Shown here: positions 43,131-53,880 of the stretch, one piece after another
Position numbering within the stretch: position 1 is the first letter of the stretch
How the letters are laid out: each line of letters begins with the position of its first letter
Assembly: GCA_032717465.1 (NCBI GenBank)
Contig: CM064748.1
Span: 9,009,392 to 9,073,391 of the forward strand
Length of the DNA: 64,000 nucleotides
Direction of reading: 5' to 3'
From: Coenobita brevimanus
Lineage: Eukaryota; Arthropoda; Malacostraca; Decapoda; Coenobitidae
Translations under genes and position numbers: made by a program
Notes under the pieces: generated by a model
What the model was told of the DNA's origin: nothing
Database searches by the model: none
What the model saw: only the letters and a program-made list of their open reading frames with translations

Positions 43131-44998
43131 GTGGTGTCTGGGACAGGGGATGATCTGTCTGTAGTCCAAGGGCCCTGCACTCTCCCTCGATCGCTGCTGT
43201 GGCTGGTGTGAGCCCCGAAGGAATGTTGACTGGCATACGAGGGCAAGTCAGAGGAAGCTGGGTGGGAAGCGGCTCTTCCACGGTTGTCTGTGTGGGAGAT
43301 GATGCAGGAGGTACCAGGGTAGAAGAGCGCGGGTGTTGTTTTCCCTCCACCACTTGGTCGACGATGACGTTCACAGCCTGTTCCAATGGTGCCGTTTCCA
43401 GAGGCCTGCCGAGAAGCATCCCTAGCATCTGAGCCAAGCTTGTAGCAATTTCCGTCCCCAGCGTACGCAATTCTTCCCTGGTGAAGACTATGAGAGGAGA
43501 GCCCGTTTTGTGGGGCATGGGTGGAGTAAACTCCTCGACTGTCTGCCGAACTGGGGGGGGAGGAGGGTGATGGACCTCCGCAGTCGTCGTGTGACGAGTG
43601 AGAGCAGGTAGGAGGGGCAGAACGCTGCCTCGTCTAGCACTGGGGGTGCAGTCGCTGCTGGACGGCGTTGCTGCCACCAAATGAAAGTTCCCGGAGGTGC
43701 CGGTTTGTTGCTGCTCGCCTGTTGCTCCTTCACCCAGGTAACTTGGCGTTTTCGCCCTCAATCGACAAGAACAACTCTGGTTGGGCAGCTGGGGTGCCAC
43801 GCATGATGTTTTCCCGAGCAGTTGGGGCAGCGGGTAGAGACAGCTTCCTTTGCCTTGAACTTGGCCAAGCACCTCTCCGTTTCGTGCGGGCCACTGCACA
43901 TCCCACAGACTGTGGCCCGGTTGCAAGTGGCTCTGTGGTGCTCGTATCGCTGGCACCTGTAGCAACAGATTGGCTCCGGGGTGAAGGGACGAAGGTGATA
44001 TTCTCCCCGGTTCCCCAGGGCGATCACAGGGATCAGAGGACCCCGCAGGGTGACGATGACCTGTCGAGTCTCCTCCCTGGTCTGCGCTTTCTGGTAGCGG
44101 GTTGCCTCTTCGACCTGAGGGTGCTGTAGCAGTATCTCCATAGGCATCCGCAAGGGATAACCCATGACGACTGCCTTCGTTGACTGTTGGCCGGGCGTCA
44201 GTTCGACTAGCTTGACAGGGGATGCCTCGTCCTGCAGAGCTGTTCTCAAGAGGTCGTTAGCTCCCTCGTCCTTTGGCACCAACACCGAGCTTCCATCTCA
44301 TCCTATCAGGTTAGAGCAGCGTAGCCCCGGCAGGTGACGCTCTAGTGCAGCCACGGCGTCGTAACTCGTCGCATGCCCGTCCTGGACCGGCACACGGAAA
44401 GCTGGGAATGCAGAGCGGGGCGGCGGACGCACAGCTACTGACACGGAGGGACGAGCAGCAGGGGGACCCCTGAGAGGAGGCCCAGTACCTACTGCCGGAG
44501 AAGGGCCGTTTCCCTGGCGACCACGCCTCAATCCCTTGCGTGCCACGGGGGTGAAACCCTCATCATCATGCAGAGCAGGATCAGCAGAGGGGGAGATTTG
44601 GGTAGCAGCAGGAGCCTCCTGCGGGACCTCCAGCCGCTTGGGAATGCGAGCAGACCTAGCCGGCATGGGCTCGTGAGAGGGTGCGCAGGTGGGAGCGCGA
44701 GGCTGCGGACCGAGGGCTCGGTTCACGGGGGTGCCTTGGCGTGGATTAGGGCTGGCAGCCGCACGTAGGGAAACTGAAGTGCCCTTGGTGGAAGAGAGAG
44801 AGGGTGGAGCAGGTGCAACCTCCTCCATAGCCTCATGTCGGCGGGCTGCCTTAGCAGAACGGGTAGAGGCACCACGCGAGCGAGGTACCACTCCCATAGA
44901 CTGTGGTAGAGAGGGGTCAGCACAAGAAACCTCGTGAGCTGACGAGTGGGAGCTTGAGTCCGAAAAATGACGCTCCCGCTTCGTGCCTGTAGCAGGAC
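43096..44998 (-). pseudogene. Copy E ORF1
   Basis: The retained frame starts at GRPATGTKRERHFSD (about 45000). Codons upstream belong to element H. It carries DDEGFTPVARKG, the central domain, and three zinc knuckles at about 43965-43780 (CYRCQRYEHHRATC, CGMCSGPHETERC, CPNCSGKHHAWHPSC). Lesions are a TGA at about 44298, where relatives have CGG, a TGA at 43758-43760 (CGA in copy B), and a frameshift near 43620. The family end SESYSGTV with a stop at 43096-43098 overlaps the ORF2 start. The product would have bound element RNA. Confidence 0.83.
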
Positions 44999-45092
44999 GA
45001 CCGTTGTTATTTCGGTGGGCTCTGCTGGGAGGGAGATGTTCGCGGTGCGAGAGCAAGCCAGAGAATGACATGGAGATCACCATGCATGGGGG
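44999..45092 (-). mobile_element. Element H, piece 1: 5' end
   Basis: The minus strand reads CCCCCATGCATGG, then GCTCTCGCACCG and CCAGCAGAGCCCACC. The same 5' sequence starts the element at 61703 (CCCCCATGCAACTCGG, then GCTCTCGCACCG and CCCAGCAGAG). Joining this piece to 36476 over the 4-bp ACCG keeps an open path into the cold-shock frame. The exact initiation codon is unclear because the ATG here lies in another frame. It abuts a poly(T) that is the complement of the Jockey-like element's poly(A). Confidence 0.6.
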
Positions 45093-45712
45093 ATTTTTTT
45101 TTTTTTTTTTTTTTTAAGGAAGGTGGGTGAAGGAAGTGGGAAAAGGGGAAGGGGATAGAGGGAAAAAGGAAGGAAGGAGGAGTGGAAAGATGGTGGGCTG
45201 ACCACCTTGCTTCTTTTTTTTTTATGATTTGTTATTTTTGTTTGGTGATATTTAATGTTTGTTTAATTGATTTATTAGTTGTTTGAGTATTTTTGATGTT
45301 TGTTTAATTATTTAATTAGTTGTTTGAGTATTACTGTTATCATTATTATTATTATTATCATTGTTATTTTTGTTGTTTCTGGCTAACTAGCTAGCTAGTT
45401 TGGTGTTTGTGCTTTAGTTACGGTAGGAGGATCGTGGTGTGAATTCTTAGTAGATGGGACTGGGGATAGTTGTAATGTTTTTTAAACTGCTTGGGAACCA
45501 TTTATGGATGGATAGGTTTCCAGCGTCGATGGTATTTTTAAGGTTGGTGTACAAGTCCGAGTTTCATTCTCCTATTTTTTGCCATATCTTTCTTGCTTGT
45601 AAGTATAGCCTGATGTTTAAGGCTTTAGTTTTGGTGATGTCGTGTATTTGTTCGGTGTTTAATGTGTAGGGATAGTGTTGGTTCGTGGCGAATCTGAGTG
45701 CTTTGTTTTGTA

Positions 45713-48205
45713 TTATCTGGAGTGTCTTGAGTTGAGTGTTGCTGAAGGCATGTGTAGGTAGGGGGGATATTCTAATATGGGGAGGACCAGAGCTTTCACC
45801 AGGTGTGTTTTTATTTTGATGAGCATGTTTTTAAATTTGTAAAGCCTGCATTGTGCTCCTGTTGCCTTTTGTATACGGTCTTTTATGCTTCCAAGGTAGC
45901 CTTTGGAATTGATTCTGAACCCGAGCATCTTACATTTTTACTTAAACTCTACAATTTCATCGTTGATGACTAATGGCTCTTTTCGTGTGTTGGAGAGTTG
46001 GATTACCGAAAATTTGTTTATATTAGTTTGGATTTTCCATTTTGATTCGTAGGAGTTGATTCTCTCGACATCGAGTTTAGTTTTGTTGTTCATGATGTTT
46101 CTTGAGGGGTCAGGGTATTGTATGATTTGGGTTATGTCATCAGCAAAGCTGATGTTGATGCCGTGTAAAGCTAGGGGGGTGTCGTTAGTGAAGATTGTGA
46201 AGAGGGTTGGGGATAGCACACTACCCTGTGGGACACTACAGCCCAAGACAAAGCTAGCGCCTGTATAGTTTTTTATCTTTATTTTAGCTCTTCTGTCGTC
46301 TAGGAAGTCGCACAAAAGTTTTTCGGTGATGGTGGGAAGGTTGAGGTTGAGAATTTTATATTTTAGGCCTAGGTGCCATGCTTTGTCGAAGGCCTTAGTG
46401 ATGTCCCTAAGGACTACATGACACTGGCCTTTGTTTGACTTGTTAATAGCTATTTGCTCTGTTGCTAGGGCGATTGCATGGGTGGTGCCCCTAGAGAATC
46501 TGAATCCATATTGGTTTGCATTATATAGGTTGTGGCTTTCGAGATGAAGTTGGAGTCTTTTGTTAATGAGCCTCTCTAAGATTTTGCCAGGGACTTCTAA
46601 TAGGGAAATTGGTCTATAATTTTCCACTAAATGAGTGTTTTTGTTCTTTTTCGGGATTAATTTTATAGTGGCTTCCTTGAGCCGGTCCGGGAAATATCCT
46701 CCGGAGATGGAAGCGTTAAATTTTTGTCCCAGTGATTTTATGGCAGTGTTAGGGAGGTTGGCTAGGATAGATTTATTGAAGCCACTTTCCCCAGGGCAGG
46801 TCTCTTTCATTTTTTTAATGATGGAAGCGATTTCCTCGTCCACGATGGGGGAGGTAAAGACTGTATTAGAGTCTAGTCTAGAGGGGTCTGCTATGTGGTA
46901 TGGGATGATTCTATTGAGGTTGTCATTTAAAAATGTTCTGATGTTGTTTTCATGAATTTGGTTGTTTGAATTGATGTCATTTTCTTGAAAGATGGTTTCC
47001 CAATGATTCCTGTGTGTGGTTTCTTTTTCTCTAGGGGAGTATTGTCTGGTGCCTCGAGGGTCCAATATATAGTGTGGGTCGGGATCAGGGTAACATGTGA
47101 GGCGTTTAATTTTTCTCCAGAAGGTGGGGGGGTCTCTGTATGTGTTGGCAATGTCTGTAATGGTGTTCTGTCAGAAGAGATGTGTGTAGTTGGGCCTGGA
47201 GTGTTTTGTAGTGTCTGAAGTGTGCACGAGTCCAGCCATGTAATTGGGAGTGAGTTCTGAGAGCATTGTATTGATTAATCAAGATCTGCGTGTCTCTGTT
47301 GTGTCTGGGGTGTGTAATTGTTCTGTGTCTGGTTGTGGGGATGTTGTTTCTGATGGCGGATTGAATGAAGGAGTACCAGCGCTCTAGGGATTGGTCGATG
47401 TCTTCCAGGGTTCCGTTTTCTGGGTTGGGAAAGTCGGTGAAAGATCTGTTTAGGTCGAGTTTGAAGTTCTCCCAGTTAGCCATTCAGAAGTTGGGTCTGG
47501 GTGGGATGGGAAGGTATACTGGGGCAGTGGAGATGGAAGCTATTATGGGTGTGTGGTCACTGGTGGTGAGAGGTCCTGGGGTGAATAGGATGTAATGGTA
47601 TGCTGCAAGATTATATAAGGCTATGTCTGGGGTGGTGGTGGAGTTGTGTGCATAGTATGTGGGGAAGTGGGGGCCTATGAATCTTAATGTGGTGTCGGTG
47701 ATTAATCTTGCGAGTTGCGTTCCTACAGTGTTTGAGTTTCTGTTCCCCAAGAGGTGATGTTTTGCATTGAGGTCTCCAATAAAATATACGGGAGTATTTC
47801 TTCTGAAGAGGCTGACGAAATCAGGGGTTGGTAAGTATGGTCGACTGGGGGGGAGGTATGCTGTTGCAATAATAATTTTTCCTGTGTGTGTGTGAATTTC
47901 GATGGCAATCATGTCGGATATGAAATGGTCTAGTATTTTGAATTGAATGTTATTTTTTACTGCTATTGCTGTTCCGTCCATGGGACGGTTGAGATAATTT
48001 CTTTTGTGGGTTGAGTAACCCGGAATGTATAGGGGGTTTGTGTAGTGGTGCCATGGCTGTTAATTAGGATAATATCTGGGTCTATGTTTCTGTAGGTGTT
48101 ACTAAGGCCGATCCTCCTTCCGGGCCAGTTAAGTACATTGTGTTGTAGTATTTTCATTTTAGTGTCTCTTGGGTCTAGTGTGGGTGGTTTGGGATGTTTG
48201 GGCAT
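45713..48205 (-). pseudogene. Jockey-like ORF2: endonuclease and reverse transcriptase
   Basis: The start is the ATG at 48205 (MPKHPKPPTLDPRD), overlapping the end of ORF1 by 47 bases. The endonuclease opens MKILQHNVLNW and has LINSHG where most relatives have a catalytic Glu motif, then GDLNAKHHLLG (about 47780-47750) and TSDHTPIIAS (about 47565-47535). A frameshift near 47970 and a TGA at 47484-47486 interrupt it. The reverse transcriptase (47065-45938) is one frame with NYRPISLLEVPGKILER, motif A LRDITKAFDKAW, motif B VPQGSVLSPTLF and motif C SFADDITQ, all with catalytic residues. The C-terminus continues after a stop at 45938 in another frame (LGFRINSKGYLGSI) to about 45713. Confidence 0.85.
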
Positions 48206-49672
48206 GTGGGTCCAGACCTTCTAGTAGATATCTATCCTCTGTGGTGTTTGTGTGTCTGATCAGAGGTTGGAAATTTTCGTATTTCTCAGTGATTATTCTT
48301 ATTTCATTCTGTGCTGCATCCTGATTCATTATTGTGTTCTGTTTTTTGACCATTGCTTTTTTTTCCTTCACAGCTTTGATTAATTCTCGCGATTTAAATT
48401 CTTTGTTGGGTCTCCAGATTGAGGGGAGAACTGCCACTTCTACATCTAGGTGAGAGTCTTGGTCTTCTTTCTCGTTGTCATCATCAGAGGGTTCGTTGTC
48501 CTCATCAACTTTTGGTGTTGGGTTGGTGGATTCAAGTTCGTTTTCCTCTTCTTCGGGGCGTGTGTCAGATGTGGGAGGGGAGATGGGGGGTGCTGTTGTG
48601 CCTTCAGATTCTTCAGTGGGGGTGGGGGTTATATGGTTTGGTTGAGGGCTTCATGTTGGAGTTTCTGGGAGGAGAGAGCAGGTTTTTAGTTGCTGGTGGG
48701 AGAATGGCCTGTATTATTTTGTCTGAAGGGGGGTTGGGGGCAGCTTCAAGATGGGGAGGCCGTTTAGAGAACAGCTCTCTTCAAGGGTCGAGTTGAAGCT
48801 GCCAGGGACAGCAAGTTCATGCATGTGGGCATTTAGGATGAGTACCATGTAGTCGGAGAATTTATCTTTGGCTGCTGCGTTGTTGGGGGGTGTTGAGTGG
48901 CTGAGGATGCTTGTTTAATTTGCAGCTTGTGCAAAACTCATTCCAGGGCGGACGGTAGAGGAAGTGGACTTTTTGAGGTTGATGTTATTTTTGATTAGCT
49001 CTTTCCTTTTAGGACATCTCATGGCAGTCGTGCGGTGGCCACCTTGGCAATTGAGGCATTTTTTTGTGGTTGCTCTGCAGTCTTTCCATGAGTGTTCAGT
49101 GGATGAGCACTCTGAGCAGATGGTGTAGTCTGGTGGCTTGGGGCAGTTGTTTGTATTGTGAGTGTCTGGTGCATAGCATCTCATGCAGATGTCAATATTA
49201 ATGAATTCTTCTTTTTCTATCTGGCGTTTGCTAATGCACAGGTGGAATAATTTTAACCCTTCCAATGCCTTTTGTGCCATTTTGGCTTCCTCAAATTCTA
49301 TTTTGAGATTGTTTTCCCAAATTTTGTGATGTTGGTGACATTTGCCCAGCTGTTGTGCGTTGTTAGTTCTTGGTGAATATCATCTTCTGAGTGGCAGTAG
49401 ATTATGTCGTCAACCCTAGAGCATATGATGCTTCTGTTGGCTTTCATTTCCGGGGGTAATATTGGGCTGAATCCATTTTCTTGAAGAGATTTTTTGGGTC
49501 CTGTTGAGAGCAGTACTTCAGTGTCTTCCTCCGTGGCCGTGCTAACGATGATGAATTCTTTGGATGCTTGCAGTCCATTTATCTTGATATTATATGGAGC
49601 TACTATTTCTAGGAGCTTGAGTTTGGTTTGGGTTTCTTGGGGGGATCTGTGTTTAATTTTGAGTGTGCCCAT
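48159..49672 (-). pseudogene. Jockey-like ORF1 (zinc-knuckle protein)
   Basis: The ATG at 49672 (MGTLKIKHRSP) starts a frame that shifts near 49290. It then reads MAQKALEGLKLFHLC and three Cys/His knuckles at about 49190-49020 (CMRCYAPDTHNTNNC, CSECSSTEHSWKDC, CLNCQGGHRTTAMRC), followed by RPGMSFAQAAN. From 48915 to about 48437 the frame is broken several times through a Pro/Lys-rich region. The C-terminus (48437-48159), with a Lys-rich helix (ELIKAVKEKKAMVKK), ends at a stop inside the start of ORF2. The middle domain before the knuckles is RRM-like in other Jockey ORF1 proteins, which I cannot verify here. Confidence 0.8.
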
Positions 49673-49850
49673 TTTGTTAGTCGTTGGAGGGCATTAGGGA
49701 TACGTAAGGGAAGGTCTCTAATAGGCCTTCTGTTGGTCCGTCCTACCTACGATCTTAGGCTTTAACCTATCTCCCCCCCCTCTAAAGGGAGTGGCCACTT
49801 GCTCGGCCGAAGGAGTACCTAAGATTCCTAACTCTACTAGATTAAACCCG

Positions 49851-49920
49851 CTCTGGTGCTTCATATAACCATCCCCTAACGGGGCCCCCTCATGGGGTTC
49901 GGCGTCGTACCACACCAGAG
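49851..49920 (-). promoter_or_regulatory. Structured 5' UTR domain, Jockey-like element
   Basis: On the minus strand CTCTGGTG (49920-49913) pairs perfectly with CACCAGAG (49858-49851). Inside are GTACGACGCCGAAC, CCCC-ATGA-GGGG, CCCC-GTTA-GGGG and GGTTATA. The core matches the A-G family while the stem sequence is different. A downstream CCCT-TTAG-AGGG hairpin (about 49781-49793) is also shared. Confidence 0.68.
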
Positions 49921-49987
49921 ACTCTACTGGGCGAGCCTAAAAGGACCAAAGTCCATCCTGGGGATGTCGGAGTCTGTCTCAGCTAGA

Positions 49988-50085
49988 GAACAGGGGTGGG
50001 GAGTGATCCACGGGCTTGAATGTTCGACATCGGCGTGAATTGGTAAGGGAATGTTAGATTTAGTCAGTGCAGTAAGTCTTTTCAA
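49988..50085. other. Short unassigned interval between elements
   Basis: About 100 bp between the Jockey-like 5' end and the target duplication of copy F. Nothing was recognised. Confidence 0.5.
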
Positions 50086-50096
50086 TTCAATTTGCC
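50086..50096 (+). repeat. Target-site duplication, left copy (F)
   Basis: TTCAATTTGCC lies directly before the CAA tail (complement) of copy F. The same 11 bp occur at 54544-54554, and 10 of them at 60832-60841. Confidence 0.88.
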
Positions 50097-50119
50097 TGTT
50101 GTTGTTGTTGGGATATTCG

Positions 50120-50139
50120 CCCCACCATGTATGGTGGGG
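50120..50139 (-). other. 3'-terminal hairpin of copy F
   Basis: CCCCACCATACATGGTGGGG is a near-perfect 20-base palindrome, followed by CGAATATCC and the CAA tail. Position and flanks match the hairpins of H, H2, H3 and copy C. Confidence 0.65.
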
Positions 50140-50339
50140 ACATGGGCAAACAAGAGAGCCCGTCAGAGGTGCGCATGAGGCGCAAGCTTAAATTATCGAG
50201 GGGGAGGGTAGTCCCTAACCGTTTGAAGTAAAATATTGAGGGGAGCGCAGGCGACAATGCCAGAGGCATCCATAGAGTCATCTCCAGACCGTGCCAGTGC
50301 TGAGTCAGGTTGAGGCCTAAGCCTGGTAGTGGCAGGGCA

Positions 50340-53300
50340 GTGAAGCAGATAGTGTATGAGCGGCTCCATGGATCTGGTTAGACAATGGGTACACGGGTCT
50401 GGCTCTGCGCCAATAATCGCTTATAGCCTGGGAACCCCAGACGCAAGCGCCTGAGCCTCACTAGAAGGTAATTAGGTGTACTTGGAGGAGGTGACAGCAG
50501 GGAATAGGACGTGGCAGTGGCATATCAAGTAGCAGAGCGAGAGCCCTCCGTTACCCAAAGCCGATGATTCTCCATGGATTGCCCGCCGATGGTAGCATTT
50601 AGAGTGCGGATGAGGTGCGATGGGCCGGGGCGCAGTGGAAATGTTATATCAGGGAGAGAGCAAGCTGCTCGTGCTGCACCATCCACAAGCTCATTGCCGC
50701 GGATACCAACATGTCCAGGGAGCCAGTGGAGGATGATATTTGCACCCCTGTGGACAAGAAGGGATGCAAATGTATAAATAGCCGTGAGAAGAAAGATATT
50801 GTTCCGGAGGGAAAAGGAGCGGAGTCTTTGCAGGGAGGAAAGAGAGTCAGTATCAATAATGACTCGGTGGCGATGATGGTGATGGGCATGTCGCAAGGCA
50901 CCAAGATGGCAGCAAGCTCTGCTTGGAAAGCTGAGACACCCTGGGAGAGTCGCCAAGATTCTACCAGTGGGCCAGAAACAAAGGCCGCCCCAGCAGAGCC
51001 ATCAGATGAAACTGAGCCATCAGTGAAGTAGACGGCCGAGTCCGATAAGGCTAGAGTCGCTACTCGGCTTAGACGCTCCTGACGGAGGAGTGCAGGAAAG
51101 GAGGAGCGAGGTTTAGCCTCCGAGGGACCAAAAATGTGAAAAAGCAGGGGATCCAATGGTGGTGGTTCCGCGTATCCTGGAAAGGGGGAGTCAGGATCCT
51201 GAGAGAGACTCTCAGCAACTCCCAACCCATGAACAATGGCAGCTGTATTGCGGGCCCAGTCATGCTGAGGGGCCTGCGCAGGTGGTCGACACATGAGCCG
51301 TTTTAAGAGTGCCGAGACAGGCAGGTGGGGCCGGCACTGCACCAGCTGTAGAGTGATAAGCACCACTCGTAATGCAATACGACGTGCCAGAGATGGCAAA
51401 CCACCCTCCATTCACAGATTAACAACCCGGGTCCAACGTGGAGCACCCAGCATGACACGGAGGGCATCGTTCTGGATGACCTCCAGAGATTGAGATACTG
51501 GTGGAGTGAGGCCAGTCAGACAGATGGCGCTGTAGTCCACCAGAGATCGGATGGTGTGAATATAAAAAGTCCGGAGTACAGAAAATGATGCCCCCAAACT
51601 CCGCCTGGAGAGATATCTAAGAGCAGCCATTCGGGTGGAAGCACATTCCCTCAGATACCGAACGTGACAAGCAAAGGTGAGACCCCCATCTAGCCAGACC
51701 CCCAGATACTGGTGGACGGTGACCAGGGAGAGCTGATGACCTCCGAGCAGCAGAGGAAAGTCGGGGGGGGGCGGAGGCCAAAAGGTAGACACTTCGTCTT
51801 GGCGAAGTTGATCTTTAGCCCAAGCTCGGTGCACTTGGCATGCAGCCGAGAAAGGGCCGAGTCTGCCTGTGTGAAGCAGTCTCTCCTCGTAAAGACGAGG
51901 GCCAGATCATCAGCATAGCAGAGAAGAGTTATGCCAGGCCCATATTCCACAGTTAGGAGCTCCTCCATCAGGACGTTAAAGAGGAGAGGGCTCAAAACGC
52001 TTCCCTGGGGGGTGCCATTAGGATGAGGATGAAAAGAGGAGAGGTGCCCCTGAAAGCGGACCTCCACAGTGCGTTCACTGAAAAAGTCCCGGACCCAGGA
52101 TATGAGCCTGCCCCCTACTCCCCTGGCCACAAGAGCCGCCAGGATAACAGTGGGGTTTGCCAGCTCGAAGGCCTTCTCGAGGTCGAGGAGGATGGCCATC
52201 CCCCGTCCGCCCCTCAGCTCCCCAAGGAATGACACAAGGCAGTGGGTGGCACTCCTGCCTGGATGATAGGAATAAATCCTTGGGTGCAGCGGTCCCAGCC
52301 GCCAAGCAAGACGAGCCCGCACAACCCTCTCAGCTGTCTTAGCAATGCAATTGAGCAGGGATATGGGGCGCATGGCAGTGGGATCGTGAGGCTTCGGAAT
52401 TGGGTGGATAACAGCTGCCTTCCACGACCTCGGCAGACGCCCCTCAGACCACGAGAGGTTGAGCAGATCAAGTAGACGTTCTCTACCACAATCTCCAGCA
52501 TGTGACAGGAGAGAGTATGTGAGCCCGTCGAGCCCCGGCGCAGTGTCCTCCCTGCGCTGCAGCGCTTTGTGGAGCTCCCCACTCGTGATCGGACAGTCAG
52601 CAGGGTCAAGCCTATCACATGCTGCCTGAATTGCTGCAGCGCGAGAGGAGGACAGCTGCGCCTGTAGGGCTCTGACAGACTGCGGGAGATTAGAAGAGGC
52701 AGAGCGGTCAGCGAAGTGCTGAGCAAGACGGCTGGCCTCAGCGGCAGGGTCAGGATGGGAGGGAGGGGGAGGAGGGCGTGGATCAGAGATGGACCTGATT
52801 CTCCTCCACATCTCATGGAGAGTGGAGTGAGAGTCTAGGGTACGACACCATCTGATCCACGCCTCCTCCCTAAGGCGGTGCTTCTCGGAAGCCACATGCC
52901 GCGTGATGGCAACCAGGTACCGGCGGTGCGGAGATGTACGGCGCCGTCGGTACTGCTTGCGTGCTGCATTGAGTCTCTGGTTCAGTTCCTTGACCCTGTC
53001 GCAGTAGAACCAGCCGTCTCAGTAGCACCTCGTCGAGCGCTGCCGCAGCGGGATAGCAAGTAAAGCAGCTTGTGCCAAAATACTTGCTACCTGATCTGCT
53101 CTGCTCCCGAGGTCTGAGGCAGGAGGAGATGTCTCAAAGGCCGCCGTGAGAGCACGGGCAAAGGCCATCCAGTCTGCTTTGCGTAGGTCCCACCGTGGTG
53201 GAGGAGGTGGGGGTGGCGGGAGGGGAGCGAGAGGCAGGTAAACAATAAGGGCAAAGTGATCACTTGCAAGGTGGGGGTGGAGTGACAATGACGCCAAGCC

Positions 53301-53880
53301 CGCTAGTGGTGCTGACACTAGGGAGAGATCGAGGCGACCTCCCGCAATATGGGTGGCCTCTGCCACATCATTTAATAGGGAGACACCACTCATCTCCTCC
53401 AGAACCAAAGAGATGTGCTGTCCTGCTTCATTGGACTGAAGAGGCGAAGATAGAAAGGCGTGGTGGGCGTTAAAGTCGCCCCCTATTTACACGGCTCCCC
53501 TGGCAGCCTGGGAGAACAGGTCTTCGAACTCCAGGGTGCCCCTCTGGCTCCAGTATACATTATCTACCGTCAGGGGTGACGTAGCCAGATGGAGAACCAC
53601 GCCCTGGACCTCCACATCAGGTCCACAGAAAGGAGGGGGCTCACAATCCGTGCACACAATGTGGTCCTGAACCAGAACAGCACATCCCCGTGTGACGCCA
53701 CGAACATACGGAAGGAGATGGGTGGTGTAACCCGAGAGACGAAAAGTGGTATTATCCGGGAGCAGGGTCTCTTGCAGATGAATTACATGAGGGCAGTCAC
53801 TGGCAGCCGCCTCCTGAAGGTGGACAAGCTTGCTCCATGCCCCTAAACAGTTCCACTGTAGGACTCGGAGGCTGGCAGCG
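50340..53880 (-). pseudogene. Copy F ORF2: endonuclease, reverse transcriptase, RNase H
   Basis: The endonuclease (LRVLQWNCLG, HLQETLL, IGGDFNAHH, SDHFALIV) is interrupted by a TAA at about 53487 and a TGA at 53019-53021 (CGA in copies B and D). From 52895 to 51690 the reverse transcriptase is open: motif A LLDLEKAFELAN, PQGSVLSPLLFN and CYADDLALVF are intact. A longer C run at about 51768 shifts the frame. Another shift near 50900 splits RNase H, whose motifs are FTDGS, QAELAAIL, DTDSLSSL and NELVDGAA. The protein continues, heavily frameshifted, past EGSRSAT (stop at 50525) into LRRLRLGF near 50440. Confidence 0.85.

Larger units (their letters stand above)
42719..44998 (-). mobile_element. 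A-G family non-LTR element, copy E (both ends missing)
   Basis: A minus-strand partial copy. It begins inside the N-terminal part of ORF1 at about 44998 and ends inside the endonuclease at about 42720, after GGNFNA, where it abuts the 3' end of copy D. It is not an inverted duplicate of D, since the two differ at many sites. Confidence 0.85.
45093..49987 (-). mobile_element. Jockey-like non-LTR retrotransposon
   Basis: The minus-strand order is 5' UTR (about 49987-49673), ORF1 with three zinc knuckles, ORF2 with endonuclease and reverse transcriptase and no RNase H, an AT-rich 3' UTR (about 45700-45115) and poly(A) (45114-45093). The absence of RNase H and the protein motifs fit the Jockey group. 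Its 5' terminus (CACTCCCC) and structured leader resemble the A-G family. It is one near-complete copy with broken frames. No clear target duplication was found. Confidence 0.82.

Noticed and set aside
42719..45000. Copy E as an inverted duplicate of copy D
   Set aside because: E and D differ at many sites and in their stop positions, so they are independent copies.
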